From contig JADKFA010000002.1 of the NCBI GenBank assembly GCA_016717725.1, positions 62,001 to 126,000 of the forward strand: DNA of 64,000 nt. The letters run 5' to 3'. Of the stretch, positions 36,187 through 46,270 are shown in pieces. The notes under the pieces were generated by a model. It saw only the letters and a program-made list of their open reading frames with translations, was not told the origin of the DNA and did not search any database. Made by a program: the position numbers and the translations under genes. Source of the stretch: Bacteroidota bacterium (GTDB taxonomy: Bacteria > Bacteroidota > Bacteroidia > AKYH767-A > OLB10). Within the stretch, counting starts at the first letter, position 1, and every line of letters begins with the position of its first letter.

Positions 36187-36583
36187 TGTTTTTTTGGGAA
36201 GTCAACCTTACTAGTGCCTCCACATCCCCAGGAGCAATTTTATATTTTTTCGTTTCCCATTCATTGATCCAAACTATTTCATCATGGTCTGTTAAAACCA
36301 TCTTGCCGCTATCGATAAGAGCTCGAAAGAAGGTGAAATCTATAGTTTGATCATGATCACGATATTGATATTGAAAACAGAATTGAATGTCCTTTAATTC
36401 TAAATTTAATTCCTCTTTTATTTCTCTTTCAAGAGCGACAAATTCATCTTCCCCTGCTTCTACTTTTCCTCCTGGGAATTCCCAGTATCCAGCTAATGGC
36501 TTCCCCGCTTTTTTGCGTGCCATCAGGAATCGATTATCTTCATTATAGATAATGACGGCAACAACTTTGACTATAGTAGACAT
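36182..36583 (-). CDS. Nudix hydrolase, MutT-like
   Basis: 133 residues from ATG 36583. KVVAVIIYNEDNRFLMARKKAGKPLAGYWEFPGGKVEAGE leads into the Nudix box GGKVEAGEDEFVALEREIKEEL, which fits GX5EX7REUXEEXGU except that the final Gly is Asn. LAGYWEFPGGK is the substrate-proximal block of the MutT/CTP pyrophosphohydrolase group. It probably hydrolyses oxidised or unusual nucleoside triphosphates. A start three codons earlier is possible. Confidence 0.9.
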   Translation of the reverse strand: MSTIVKVVAVIIYNEDNRFLMARKKAGKPLAGYWEFPGGKVEAGEDEFVALEREIKEELNLELKDIQFCFQYQYRDHDQTIDFTFFRALIDSGKMVLTDHDEIVWINEWETKKYKIAPGDVEALVRLTSQKNK

Positions 36584-36611
36584 ATTTATCAAACTGTAAG
36601 ATCATAAAAAT

Positions 36612-36641
36612 AAGAAAGGCTCCTGAAAAGGAGCCTTTCTT
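36612..36641. terminator. Terminator between the T9SS Ig-like gene and the Nudix gene
   Basis: Perfect 12-bp arms AAGAAAGGCTCC/GGAGCCTTTCTT with loop TGAAAA, 27 bases beyond the stop of the minus-strand gene at 36669. Confidence 0.9.
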
Positions 36642-36668
36642 ATGCAAGCAGTTTAAAGGTTTAAACTA

Positions 36669-38045
36669 TTAATTTGTTTTAATAATCTTTGATTGAGTAG
36701 TCTTGTTTCCTTGTTGAGCAGTTACCATATAGATACCATTTGACAAATCCTGACCGAAAGTCATCATGCCAGCATGAGCATCATAAGTAAATGTATCTAC
36801 AGTACGACCAGTCATATCTGTAACATTAACAGAAATAGTTTGGTCATTTTCGAAACCACGTAATACTAAGTTAAATGATTCTGCAGAAGGATTAGGGAAT
36901 ACAGAAGAAGTAATTCCATCCGCTAAACGAGTAGCATCAAATGCATTTGGAGTATTAACAATACCAATTACGCAAGGATCACCGTAGCAATAAGGAATAC
37001 CATCAATAATTGCACGAACTCTAACTAAATAGAATTTGTTAGCTTGAAAAGCAGGTGTAACGTCTGCTAAACGGCACCAACGATCGCTAGAAACATGACT
37101 CCAAGTAGTACCAGGAGAAGTAGTTTCTTCAAATTCAAATTCGTATTCAGGAGCTGATAAATAAGTTAAAACAAGACCAGAACGGATACTATCAGTTGCT
37201 AATAAACTTAAGTTACCACAGAAATTGTTCAATAATTCAGGTTGACGAATAGAACGAACAACAACACCAGGATTGGTGAATGAACATTGTCCGTTATTAA
37301 TACTAACTGTTAAGCTAACTGTTTGTGTATCTAATACAGCTCCAGCTCCAGATCCATCCATCAAAACACTTACGTTTTGAGAAGTAGAACCTGTAGACCA
37401 AGAGTAAGTACTGAAACCGGGATCAGCAGATAAGTTTACAAATCCTGGCTGACAAACAGTAATTGGACCTACTGCAGTAATCGCAGGTTGGTATCCAGCA
37501 TCAAATACTTCAACATGAACTGTAGCACTTGTAGAAGTACTGCAAGAACCAAAACTGTTAGTTACCGTTAATGTGTAATCACCGGTTTGGTTAACAGTAA
37601 TGTTACGTGTTGTTGCCCCTGTGCTCCAAGAGTAAGAACTAAAGAATTGTCCACCGCTACCAAATAATGTAGCTGATTGACCAGGACAAACATTTACAGG
37701 ACTTGCTGGAAGAATACTAGCGTTAGTTCCTGGGATTACTAAGAAAGGTGTCCAAGCACTACGAACTCGAATTTGAACGCCATTTACAAATCCCCAAACA
37801 GATACTCTGTAAAATCCAGTTTGATTAATAAAAATAGAAGAAGTAGTCGCTCCACCATTCCATTGGTAGGTAAGCGGTCCATTCAATCCAGTAACCACAG
37901 CATCGAGCTTGGTACCTGCGCATACAATCGGTCCGGAAGGGACAATGGTGACACTTTGAGCTTTCACATCTGAAGAAAGACTAGTCACTGTCAGAAACAC
38001 GCCTAATACGTACTTCCATACACCTTGAGTAATTTGTGTTGTCAT
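36669..38045 (-). CDS. Secreted Ig/PKD-like protein with T9SS sorting domain
   Basis: 458 residues with a signal peptide (about 1-29, after DVKAQ). At least three Ig/PKD-like modules carry the recurring core YxWSTGATTxNIxVNQTGDYxLTV (TYQWNGGATTSSIFINQTGFY, YSWSTGATTRNITVNQTGDY, YSWSTGSTSQNVSV). The sorting domain is SVFPNPSAESFNLVLRG to KIIKTN. It is an exported surface or matrix protein of unknown partner. It has its own promoter and terminator. Confidence 0.9.
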   Translation of the reverse strand: MTTQITQGVWKYVLGVFLTVTSLSSDVKAQSVTIVPSGPIVCAGTKLDAVVTGLNGPLTYQWNGGATTSSIFINQTGFYRVSVWGFVNGVQIRVRSAWTPFLVIPGTNASILPASPVNVCPGQSATLFGSGGQFFSSYSWSTGATTRNITVNQTGDYTLTVTNSFGSCSTSTSATVHVEVFDAGYQPAITAVGPITVCQPGFVNLSADPGFSTYSWSTGSTSQNVSVLMDGSGAGAVLDTQTVSLTVSINNGQCSFTNPGVVVRSIRQPELLNNFCGNLSLLATDSIRSGLVLTYLSAPEYEFEFEETTSPGTTWSHVSSDRWCRLADVTPAFQANKFYLVRVRAIIDGIPYCYGDPCVIGIVNTPNAFDATRLADGITSSVFPNPSAESFNLVLRGFENDQTISVNVTDMTGRTVDTFTYDAHAGMMTFGQDLSNGIYMVTAQQGNKTTQSKIIKTN

Positions 38046-38097
38046 ATTATAATTTAAATTGTTTTAAATAAGTTTTGGTCTAACGAATGGTTACGAG

Positions 38098-38129
38098 CAA
38101 ATGTACAATCTTATTATCATACGTTGCAA
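38098..38129 (-). promoter_or_regulatory. Promoter TTG-N21-TACATTTG
   Basis: On the minus strand, TTG at 38129-38127 and TACATTTG at 38105-38098, with a 21-base spacer. It serves the Ig-like T9SS gene with a leader of about 45 bases. Confidence 0.7.
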
Positions 38130-38334
38130 ATGTAATTGCAACGATTTTTAACTTTTTTTCCAAACTGACAAATAACATATGTTAATGAGCACTTTTACAG
38201 GGCGAAGAGCAGTTTTTTTATTGAAATTCTAACAATTCTTGTGACAATTTGAGTAAGTAAATGAAGGGATTCTCCTTTTTCATAACATTGCACGATAAAA
38301 TACGTAGAAAATTAACATTTTCTTACCCAAATCA

Positions 38335-41300
38335 GTGAAATTCAAAATTCAGCATATCCTCCTTCTTGTATTCTTCCTTTTTTCAGCATTTTCTGCTGAT
38401 TGTCAAAGGTTTAATACTGTTAACTTTACAACTCAAGAAGGACTTCCTGGAAATCACCTAAATTCGATTATTCAGGATAAAATAGGGCGTCTCTGGATTG
38501 GAACGATGAGTGGAGCCTGTCGTTTTGATGGTAAAACTTTTGTCCGATTCGATCAGGGTAACGTTTTATTTAATAATCCGGTCAAGTCTATCATGGAAGA
38601 TCAAAGTGGAAACATTTGGCTGGGAACAATTCGTAAAGGCTTGGTGAAGTACACGGGAACTACATTTTCAAATTTTTCGACCAATGATGGATTGTTAAGC
38701 GATAATATTAATGCTTTATGTCAAGATGAGAAAGGAAATATTTGGGTAGGTACCTCAGAGGGAATAAGTCGATTTGATGGAAAAACTTTTTATAATATCA
38801 CGCAAGTAAAAGGACTTGTCAACAATAATGTTTTTGATTTATTATCGGATAGTAAAGGTCGCGTTTGGGTTACTACTATTGGCGGGGTAAGTATGTTTGA
38901 AGGTGGAAAGTTTACAAACCTAACAACCGAAAATGGATTGTTAAGTAATATCGTTTATTGTGTTAAAGAAGATAAACAAGGCAATATTTGGCTAGGAACG
39001 TATGAAGGCGTTAGCGTGTGGAATGGTAAAAAATTTACGAATTATACAAAACAACACGGACTTCCAAACGAGCGAGTGGAAAGTATAATGATTGATCATT
39101 ATGGTAACGCTTGGGTAGGAACTTATGGTGGAGGAATCGCCAAATTTGTAAAAGGACGCTTTGAATCTGTCCAAATGAGTGAAGGCATAAATTCAAATAT
39201 TGTAAAATCTTTATGGGAAGATTGGGAAGGAAATTATTGGCTGGGTACTCTCAATGGATTGTATAAATATAACGGAGACCGATTTGTTTCTTTTACAAAT
39301 GCAGATGGCATTTCAAATAATAATGTGCTTTCTGTATTTCCCGATTCTAGCGGAGGAATTTGGTTTGGAACATTAGCTGGAGGCGTAAATTATTTTAAGA
39401 ATAATCAATTTACAAATTTTTCAACCAAGGATGGATTAAAGAGTAATACCATCTGGAGTATAAATGGAGATAAAGAAGGATCTATTTGGTTTGGTACCAC
39501 CAATGGACCCGCAAAATTTAATCATTTATCGGGACGTGTCGTGTTGATGTATCCTCAATTGCAATCTTTTATCATTTATGCTTTTTTACAAGACAATAAG
39601 CGAAATAACTATTTTGGAACAGATAAAGGAATATATAAATTCACACCCGATGGAAGATTATTCCAAATCGGTGTGAACGAAGGATTGTCAAATGACAAAG
39701 TTCGTGTGTTGTATGAAGATGTTCATGGTGTTGTTTGGGTAGGAACATTAAAAGGACTTTTTTCTTTGGATGAAAATAGAGCGAAGAGTTTTGATGAATC
39801 AAATCGTTTGCCAAAATCACCCATCACTTCTATTATTAATGATAATTATGGAAATTTAGTAGTAAGTACCTATGAGTTTGGAGTGATCCGTTATAACTCA
39901 GGGAAGCAGTCTAATCCCATTTCAATTTTAAATATGAAAAGCGGATTGAATAACGAAAAGATTTTATTCAATTTTATTGATAGTAAAAATAAATTGTGGT
40001 TAGGTACTTCGGAAGGGTTAGATGTGATTAACTGGAAAAAATATATTGAAGAGGGTAATCTTAGTTTAAGTCATTATGATAAAAGTAATGGATTCTTAGG
40101 TGTAGAAAGTAATGCTGCTTGTGAAGATAAAGCAGGGAATATTTGGTTTGCAACAGTGAACGGAGCCATTCGATATAATCCAGAAGCAGGCGATCTTCCT
40201 ATCGCTATGCCTTATGTTTCGATTAGTAATGTGCAACTGTTTTTGGAAAATACGAATTGGAAAAAGAAAAAGTTTAAAGTAAATCCTCAGAATGGGCTTC
40301 CAGAAGAATTAGTGTTGCCTTATAATAGTAATCATTTAAGTTTTGTTTGCAATGGAATTTATTTGACAGCACCAGAAGAAGTGCGATATCGCTATTTTCT
40401 TGAAGGTAGTGATGAAGGATGGTCGCCACCAACCAAAAATGTAATTTCAAGTTATTCGAATATTCCTCCTGGATCTTATATTTTTAAAGTGCAGGCCAGT
40501 GCGAATGGAAGGGAATGGAGTATTCCAGTAACCTACAGTTTTACAATCCTCCCTCCCGTTTGGAAGACTCCATTCTTCTACTTGCTTTATGTGGTTGTGG
40601 GAGCTGGATCGGTGATGCTGGCTTATCGAGTAAGAACACGGTCGCTACGTAAGAGTCAAGATTTGCTTAAACGTAAAGTGGAATCTCGTACGCGGGAGTT
40701 GCAAGCAAAGAATTTGGAGTTGGCTAAGTTATCTTTGGTGGCCTCCGAAACTGATAATGCAGTTATGATTTTTGATGAGCATATGGAATTGGAGTGGGTG
40801 AATACAGGCTATACAAAAATGACAGGTTTCCTTTTAGAGGAAACAAGAAGAATAAAAGGGGGGACTTTAAAAGATTTAACAACAAATACAGATGTGCTTT
40901 TTCATTTGGATGATTGTATCCGATTGAAACGATCTTTTATTTATGAATCGGAAATTTCTCATAAGAACGGACAACATCGTTGGGCTTCTTCTACCTTAAC
41001 ACCCATCTTGGATGAGCGAGGTCAATTAAAGAATATTGTGGTCATTGATACGGATATCACTTTGCGTAAACACATGGAAGAACAAATACGCGCTGCCCTC
41101 GAAGAAAAAGGGTTGTTGTTGCGCGAAATTCATCATCGTGTTAAAAATAATTTGCAAATAATTATCAGTCTTTTTAACCTGCAAACAAGTTATGTTACAG
41201 ATCAAAATGCTTACAAAGCCCTGAAGGAAGGCCAAGATCGTATTAAAAGTATGGCTTTAATTCATGAGCGTTTTTATCAATCCGATGGACTCTCCAAAAT

Positions 41301-41717
41301 TGATTTTGATGATTACATCCGCCGCTTATCCGAAAATTTAATGCGCTCTTTTAAGATTTCTAATGAAAAAGTTTCTTTGAATATTCATGCAGAGAAAATA
41401 TCTTTGGATATCGACACCGCTGTACCTTGCGGTTTAGTTATTAATGAAATTGTATCAAATTCATTGAAACATGCGTTCAATAGTTCAGCGCATGGTGAGA
41501 TAAATATTGAACTTAATCAAACTGAAACGGATCGTTTTCGCCTAGTAATCAGCGATAACGGCGTTGGAATGGAAGAGGGATTCTCCTGGATTCCTCAGAT
41601 TCATTAGGTATCCAATTAATTCAAGCACTCACCGATCAGTTGGAAGGGAAAATGGAAATTGAAACATCACCTGGTCAAGGTGTGAAATATATTATTAATT
41701 TTAGACGCATTAGTTAA
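38335..41717 (+). CDS. Reg_prop two-component sensor histidine kinase (one frameshift)
   Basis: Starts with GTG 38335; corrected length about 1127 residues. Signal peptide 1-24. Residues about 25-640 hold at least ten Reg_prop repeats (DKIGRLWIGT, DQSGNIWLGT, DEKGNIWVGT, DKQGNIWLGT), forming two periplasmic propellers. A Y_Y_Y domain (690-760) and one membrane span (near 770) follow. A PAS domain is at about 800-910. The HisKA_2 H-box LREIHHRVKNNLQIII is near residue 930, and HATPase N-box INEIVSNSLKHAF near 1035. A lost G in 41577-41579 truncates the frame at 41607; the corrected reading adds LLDSSDSLGIQLIQALTDQL to FRRIS, stop 41715-41717. Paired with the LytTR regulator 14 bases downstream. 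Confidence 0.9.
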
Positions 41718-41731
41718 CACCATACACACGA

Positions 41732-42859
41732 ATGAGCAAAACCCGTATTCTTGTCGTTGAAGACGAAAGTATTGTTGCCAAAGACATCCAAAAATCACTT
41801 GAAAAATTAGGCTATGAAGTTCCCGCAACAGCTTCTTCAGCCGCTTCTGCATACGAAAAGTTAGAAGAGATTCAACCTGATTTGGTATTTCTAGATATTA
41901 AATTGAAAGGAGATGAGGATGGAATCCATATCGCTGAACATATCAAGGATAAATATAATATTCCTGTGATTTTTTTAACTTCTTATGTAGATCAAGCCAC
42001 CCTCGATCGCGCTAAAGTTACAGAGCCCTATGGCTATTTTGTAAAGCCTTTTAATGAGTCCGACTTAAAAACAACGGTCGAAATGGCCTTGTTTAAATTT
42101 TCTCGTGATAGAGAAGTAAGAGATAATCAACATCGATTGGCGAATGCATTGGCTCGTGTAGAAGAGTCCATATGTTTAATGGATACAGATGGAAGAGTGT
42201 CATATCTTAATGAAAAGGCAGAGAATATTTTGGGCTATTCAACAGCTACTGCCATTGGGATGGATGCTTTCCAGCTTTTTAATTTGGAATTTGATGGTGG
42301 AGTTTCTATTAAGAAAGATGATTTGTTAGCTTTAATGCGTAAGAATGAAGCATGGGAAAATAAGGATTGTCATTTAATCGTGAAACGCGATAATTCAAGT
42401 ATGAATGTATCCGCTTCGGCATCTCCAATACACGATGAAAAGAATCAATTTTTAGGTTGCGCCATTGTTGTGTCAGATAAGAATGCTGTGACTGAAAAAG
42501 CGGCAGAATTGCCCCAGCAAGCAACGTTCTTAGACAATCAAATAATCAATAATTCCTTTTTTGTAAAGAAAGGATCTATGTTGGTGAAGGTGTATTTGGA
42601 TAATATTTCATGGATTCAGGCGATGGATAATTATGTAATTATTCAAACAACCTCCGATCAGTTTGTCATTCATTCAACGATGAAGGATATTGAATTGAAA
42701 CTACCAACCAGTAGATTCTTGCGTGTGCATCGTAGTTATATTATTCCAATTGATAAGATTAATGTGTTGGATGAAAACACAGTCTTGATTGGAGATAAAA
42801 CGATTCCTATTGGGAAATCTTATAAAGAAGTGTTTATGGCCCGACTTAATTTTTTATAG
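41732..42859 (+). CDS. Response regulator REC-PAS-LytTR
   Basis: 375 residues. REC domain 1-120 with acidic EDE at 10-12, phospho-acceptor Asp55 (LVFLDIKL), Thr83 and Lys105 (YFVKPF). A PAS domain at about 130-245 (ANALARVEESICLMDTDGRV). LytTR DNA-binding domain at about 272-375 (NSFFVKKGSMLVKVYLDNISWIQAMDNYVIIQT, FLRVHRSYIIPIDKI). The LytTR output binds direct-repeat DNA at target promoters. It directly follows the Reg_prop kinase and is probably its partner. The intermediate PAS suggests a second, cytoplasmic input. Confidence 0.93.
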   Translation: MSKTRILVVEDESIVAKDIQKSLEKLGYEVPATASSAASAYEKLEEIQPDLVFLDIKLKGDEDGIHIAEHIKDKYNIPVIFLTSYVDQATLDRAKVTEPYGYFVKPFNESDLKTTVEMALFKFSRDREVRDNQHRLANALARVEESICLMDTDGRVSYLNEKAENILGYSTATAIGMDAFQLFNLEFDGGVSIKKDDLLALMRKNEAWENKDCHLIVKRDNSSMNVSASASPIHDEKNQFLGCAIVVSDKNAVTEKAAELPQQATFLDNQIINNSFFVKKGSMLVKVYLDNISWIQAMDNYVIIQTTSDQFVIHSTMKDIELKLPTSRFLRVHRSYIIPIDKINVLDENTVLIGDKTIPIGKSYKEVFMARLNFL

Positions 42860-42861
42860 TC

Positions 42862-43629
42862 GTGGACATTATTAAGTATAACCAGCAAGCCTGGAATGAT
42901 GAAGTAAAAAAGGGGAATCAGTGGACGGTTCCCTTTTCTATTGAACAAATAGAAGCTGCAAAGAAGGGAGAGCTTAGTATTGTCTTGACTCCTTTTCAAC
43001 CGGTTCCGCTTTCCTGGTTTCCCACTCTAAAAGGGGCACAGGTTTTAGCGCTTGCTTCAGGTGGAGGACAACAAGTGCCTGCGCTTGCTGCTTCCGGTGC
43101 TCATGTTACTGTTTACGATTTTTCTGAAGGGCAGTTGAAGCAAGATGTCGAGACGGCTGCAAAGTTTGATTTGAAAATTAGTGCTATTCAAGGCGACATG
43201 ATGGATATGTCTTCGTTGCCTTCCAATCATTTTGATTTGATTTTTCATCCTTGTTCCAATTGTTTTGTACCGGACTTAAAGCCGGTATGGAATCACTGTG
43301 CACGAGTACTTAAGAAAGGAGGTGTGTTGATGTGGGGTTTTACAAAAGCAGAAAGTATGTTGTTGTTTAAAGACCCAATCACCAACGTATTTACGCTAAA
43401 ATATAAGATGCCCTATTCAGATACAGAATCACTTACTGAAGAGGAGCGTTCGGTTTACACCAACCAAAATGAACCATTAATTTTCGGTCACTCTCTCGAT
43501 GCACAAATCGGTGATCTTTTAAAAAGTGGATTTGTACTTACCGATATTTTTGAAGATAGTTACGGAGGCGCGGATCCGTTAGATCCATTCTTCAATGCAT
43601 TTGTCGCCGGCAGAGCGGTTAGGGTTTAG
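42862..43629 (+). CDS. Class I SAM-dependent methyltransferase
   Basis: 255 residues starting with GTG 42862, two bases after the regulator's stop, so it may be cotranscribed. NQQAWNDEVKKGNQWTVPFS, then motif I VLALASGGGQQVPALAASGAHVTVYDFS, and later DLIFHPCSNCFVPDL and VLKKGGVLMWGF. Methyltransf_11 family; the substrate is unknown. Confidence 0.85.
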   Translation: MDIIKYNQQAWNDEVKKGNQWTVPFSIEQIEAAKKGELSIVLTPFQPVPLSWFPTLKGAQVLALASGGGQQVPALAASGAHVTVYDFSEGQLKQDVETAAKFDLKISAIQGDMMDMSSLPSNHFDLIFHPCSNCFVPDLKPVWNHCARVLKKGGVLMWGFTKAESMLLFKDPITNVFTLKYKMPYSDTESLTEEERSVYTNQNEPLIFGHSLDAQIGDLLKSGFVLTDIFEDSYGGADPLDPFFNAFVAGRAVRV

Positions 43630-43690
43630 ACTTTGGATGTTGGACTTTATTGGACATTGGATTTGATGGTTATCGTTAAAACAAATCACC

Positions 43691-44152
43691 ATGATAGTAT
43701 TAGGTGAAATAAACAACAGAGAAGTTCTCTATGTAAAACATGACCTTGCGACTAATTGGTTCAAAGACTTTCCTAAAAGTAATTGGTTACTTTTTGTAAT
43801 TACTGATAGATGGTTGCCAGAAATTTTCGAAGAAATTTCAAGACGTGCCGTCGACAATGACGTTGTATACGTTTGTTCAACAGGAGATCAAGCGGACACT
43901 TTCCATCATAAAATTGACGATATGTTGGTTATACGTGATGTTGAAAATGAATATCTTCCCAGTTGGCAAATTTTGACAACCTATGAAAACGACTTAGAAG
44001 AAGAGTTTTGGTACGCAACCAATTGTGCGTTTGGTGAATCTGAAGAAATAATAAAAATAATCTGCTTAGATATCACAACCACTAATCATGCAGACAAACT
44101 TAAAGATCTAATTGCAAAAATGAAAAATAGATGGCTTCCCGAAATCCAATAA
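43691..44152 (+). CDS. Conserved protein of unknown function
   Basis: 153 residues, cytoplasmic. WLLFVITDRWLPEIFEEISRRAVDNDVVYVCSTG and EEFWYATNCAFGESEEIIKIICLDI are its conserved-looking blocks; I associate this pattern with an uncharacterised DUF family, without certainty. It is flanked on both sides by GTTGGATG-type degenerate repeats (43630-43670, 44174-44218). Confidence 0.7.
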   Translation: MIVLGEINNREVLYVKHDLATNWFKDFPKSNWLLFVITDRWLPEIFEEISRRAVDNDVVYVCSTGDQADTFHHKIDDMLVIRDVENEYLPSWQILTTYENDLEEEFWYATNCAFGESEEIIKIICLDITTTNHADKLKDLIAKMKNRWLPEIQ

Positions 44153-44173
44153 ACACGAACCTCTGAAACGAAG

Positions 44174-44234
44174 TTAGATGTTGGATATTAGATAGAACAT
44201 CCAACATCCAACATCTAATCGCGAAGCCTCGAGA
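44174..44234. repeat. Inverted repeat TTAGATGTTGGAT plus CGCGAAGCC hairpin
   Basis: TTAGATGTTGGAT at 44174-44186 pairs with ATCCAACATCTAA at 44206-44218. TCGCGAAGCCTCGAGA follows at 44219-44234 and is joined to ACTAAAATCTA, as at 24036-24062. It abuts the dnaK 3' end. Confidence 0.8.
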
Positions 44235-44241
44235 CTAAAAT

Positions 44242-46148
44242 CTATTTCTCCTTCACTTCTTCAAAATCAACATCCGTAACATTATCGGTTGCTGATGCGG
44301 TAGGTTCACCTTCTTGGGTTTGTTGTCCATCGGGAGCGCCTGCTTCTTGAGAAGCATTGTAAAGATCCTTAGATGCTGCTTCCCATGCTGCATTTAATTC
44401 TGTGGTTGCTATTTCAATGGTTGGCCAATCTTTTTGCTGATGTGCTTCCTTTAATTTTGTAAGAGCAGCTTCGATGGTTGCTTTTTTGTCAGCCGGAATT
44501 TTTTCTCCAAACTCCTTTAATTGTTTTTCTGTATTGAAGATTAAAGAATCAGCTTGATTGATTTTATCTACTTCTTCTTTTGCCTTGCGATCGCTTTCGG
44601 CATTGGCTTCTGCTTCGCGTTTCATTCGTTGAATTTCTTCTTCGTTTAATCCGAAGAAGCTTCGATACGGATGTTTTGTGATTTACCGCTTGCTTTGTCT
44701 TTCGCAGTTACATGTAGAATTCCATTCGCATCAATATCAAATGTAACTTCGATTTGTGGTATGCCGCGTGGAGCAGGAGGGAAGCCATCTAAGTGAAACC
44801 TACCGATGGTGCGATTGTCTTTCGACATCGGACGCTCTCCTTGCAACACGTGAATCTCTACAGATGGCTGGTTGTCTGAGGCGGTAGAGAAAATTTCAGA
44901 TTTACGAGTAGGAATAGTGGTGTTCGACTCAATTAGTTTAGTCATTACTCCGCCCATAGTTTCAATTCCCAATGAAAGAGGAGTAACATCTAATAACAAT
45001 ACGTCTTTCACTTCTCCGGTTAATACTGCACCTTGAATGGCAGCTCCAACAGCAACTACTTCATCTGGGTTTACACCCTTGGAAGGTTTCTTTCCGAAAA
45101 ATTTCTCAACTAATTCTTGGATTGCAGGAATTCGGCTTGATCCACCTACTAAAATAACTTCATTGATATCATTTGACGTCAACTTCGCATCTGCTAGTGC
45201 TTTTTTACAAGGCTCAAGTGTGCGTTGGATTAATTTATCCGCTAACTGTTCAAACTTCGCACGTGTTAATGTTTTTACTAGATGTTTTGGTATTCCATCA
45301 ACTGGCATAATGTATGGAAGATTGATTTCCGTTTGTGTTGAACTGGATAATTCAATCTTTGCTTTTTCAGCAGCTTCTTTTAAACGCTGTAAAGCCATAG
45401 GGTCTTTTCTTAAGTCGATACCTTCATCGCTCTTGAACTCATCCGCCATCCAATCAATAATTACTTGGTCGAAATCATCACCACCTAAGTGAGTATCTCC
45501 GTTAGTTGATTTAACTTCAAACACTCCATCTCCTAATTCAAGAATGGAAATATCAAATGTTCCACCACCTAAATCGAATACTGCAATTTTATTGTCGTTA
45601 TGATTTTTATCTAAACCATAAGCTAATGCTGCAGCTGTAGGCTCATTGATGATACGTAAAACTTTTAATCCTGCAACTTCACCCGCTTCTTTCGTTGCTT
45701 GACGCTGTGCATCGTTAAAATAGGCAGGTACAGTAATTACTGCTTCACTTACTTCATATCCTAAATAATCTTCAGCGGTCTTCTTCATTTTTTGAAGAAC
45801 CATCGCAGAAATTTCTTGCGCAGTATATAAACGATCGTTGATTTTTACTCGTGGAGTATTGTTGTCTCCTTTTACGACCTCATAAGGTACTCTTGAAATT
45901 TCCAATGAAACTTTATCAAAAGATTCACCCATAAATCGCTTGATAGATGAAATAGTATGAGTTGGATTCGTGATCGCTTGTCTTTTGGCTGGGTCACCCA
46001 CTTTACGCTCTCCATCTTTAATAAATGCAACAATGGAAGGCGTTGTTCTGCGTCCTTCACTATTTGGTATCACCACTGGCTCATTCCCTTCCATCACTGC
46101 CACACAAGAGTTCGTGGTACCAAGGTCAATTCCTATTACTTTTTTCAT
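44242..46148 (-). CDS. dnaK: Chaperone DnaK (one frameshift)
   Basis: Corrected length 635 residues, normal for DnaK. ATPase domain: IGIDLGTTNSCVAVMEG, VPAYFNDAQRQATKEAG, FDLGGGTFDISILE, LVGGSSRIPAIQELV. Substrate domain: LLDVTPLSLGIETMGGVMTKLI. The first frame ends at 44646 after IRIEASSD; a lost G (CC at 44651-44652 on the plus strand) breaks it. Corrected reading SSGLNEEEIQRMKREAEANAE enters the lid region down to the conserved DVDFEEVKEK tail. DnaK is normally essential under stress, which makes a real null allele unlikely. grpE and dnaJ are not adjacent. No CIRCE or sigma-32-type site was found. Confidence 0.95.
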
Positions 46149-46270
46149 GATTTTTTTTTCTTTGTTTTGAGCTATTCAAGGAGTGTGCCACCGGAAAAAT
46201 CAAGTTACATTGACAGAAATAGCTTCATTCCCCCGATATGAGGACTGACATAATGGCACTATGGCAGATT

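Larger units (their letters stand above)
36011..36187 (+). repeat. Tandem duplication of a gene 3' end plus terminator
   Basis: The segment from TTTCCATTATTTCGAATG to GTAGGTTATT (36011-36096) recurs with changes at 36099-36187. The second copy includes GAATGATGGTCG, TGATTGTTCAATAATAAAA-like sequence and a second hairpin but is outside the coding frame. Confidence 0.85.

Noticed and set aside
25308..44652. Programmed ribosomal frameshifting
   Set aside because: The sites differ in sequence, lack a slippery heptamer plus structure, and affect unrelated genes including dnaK; sequencing error is simpler.
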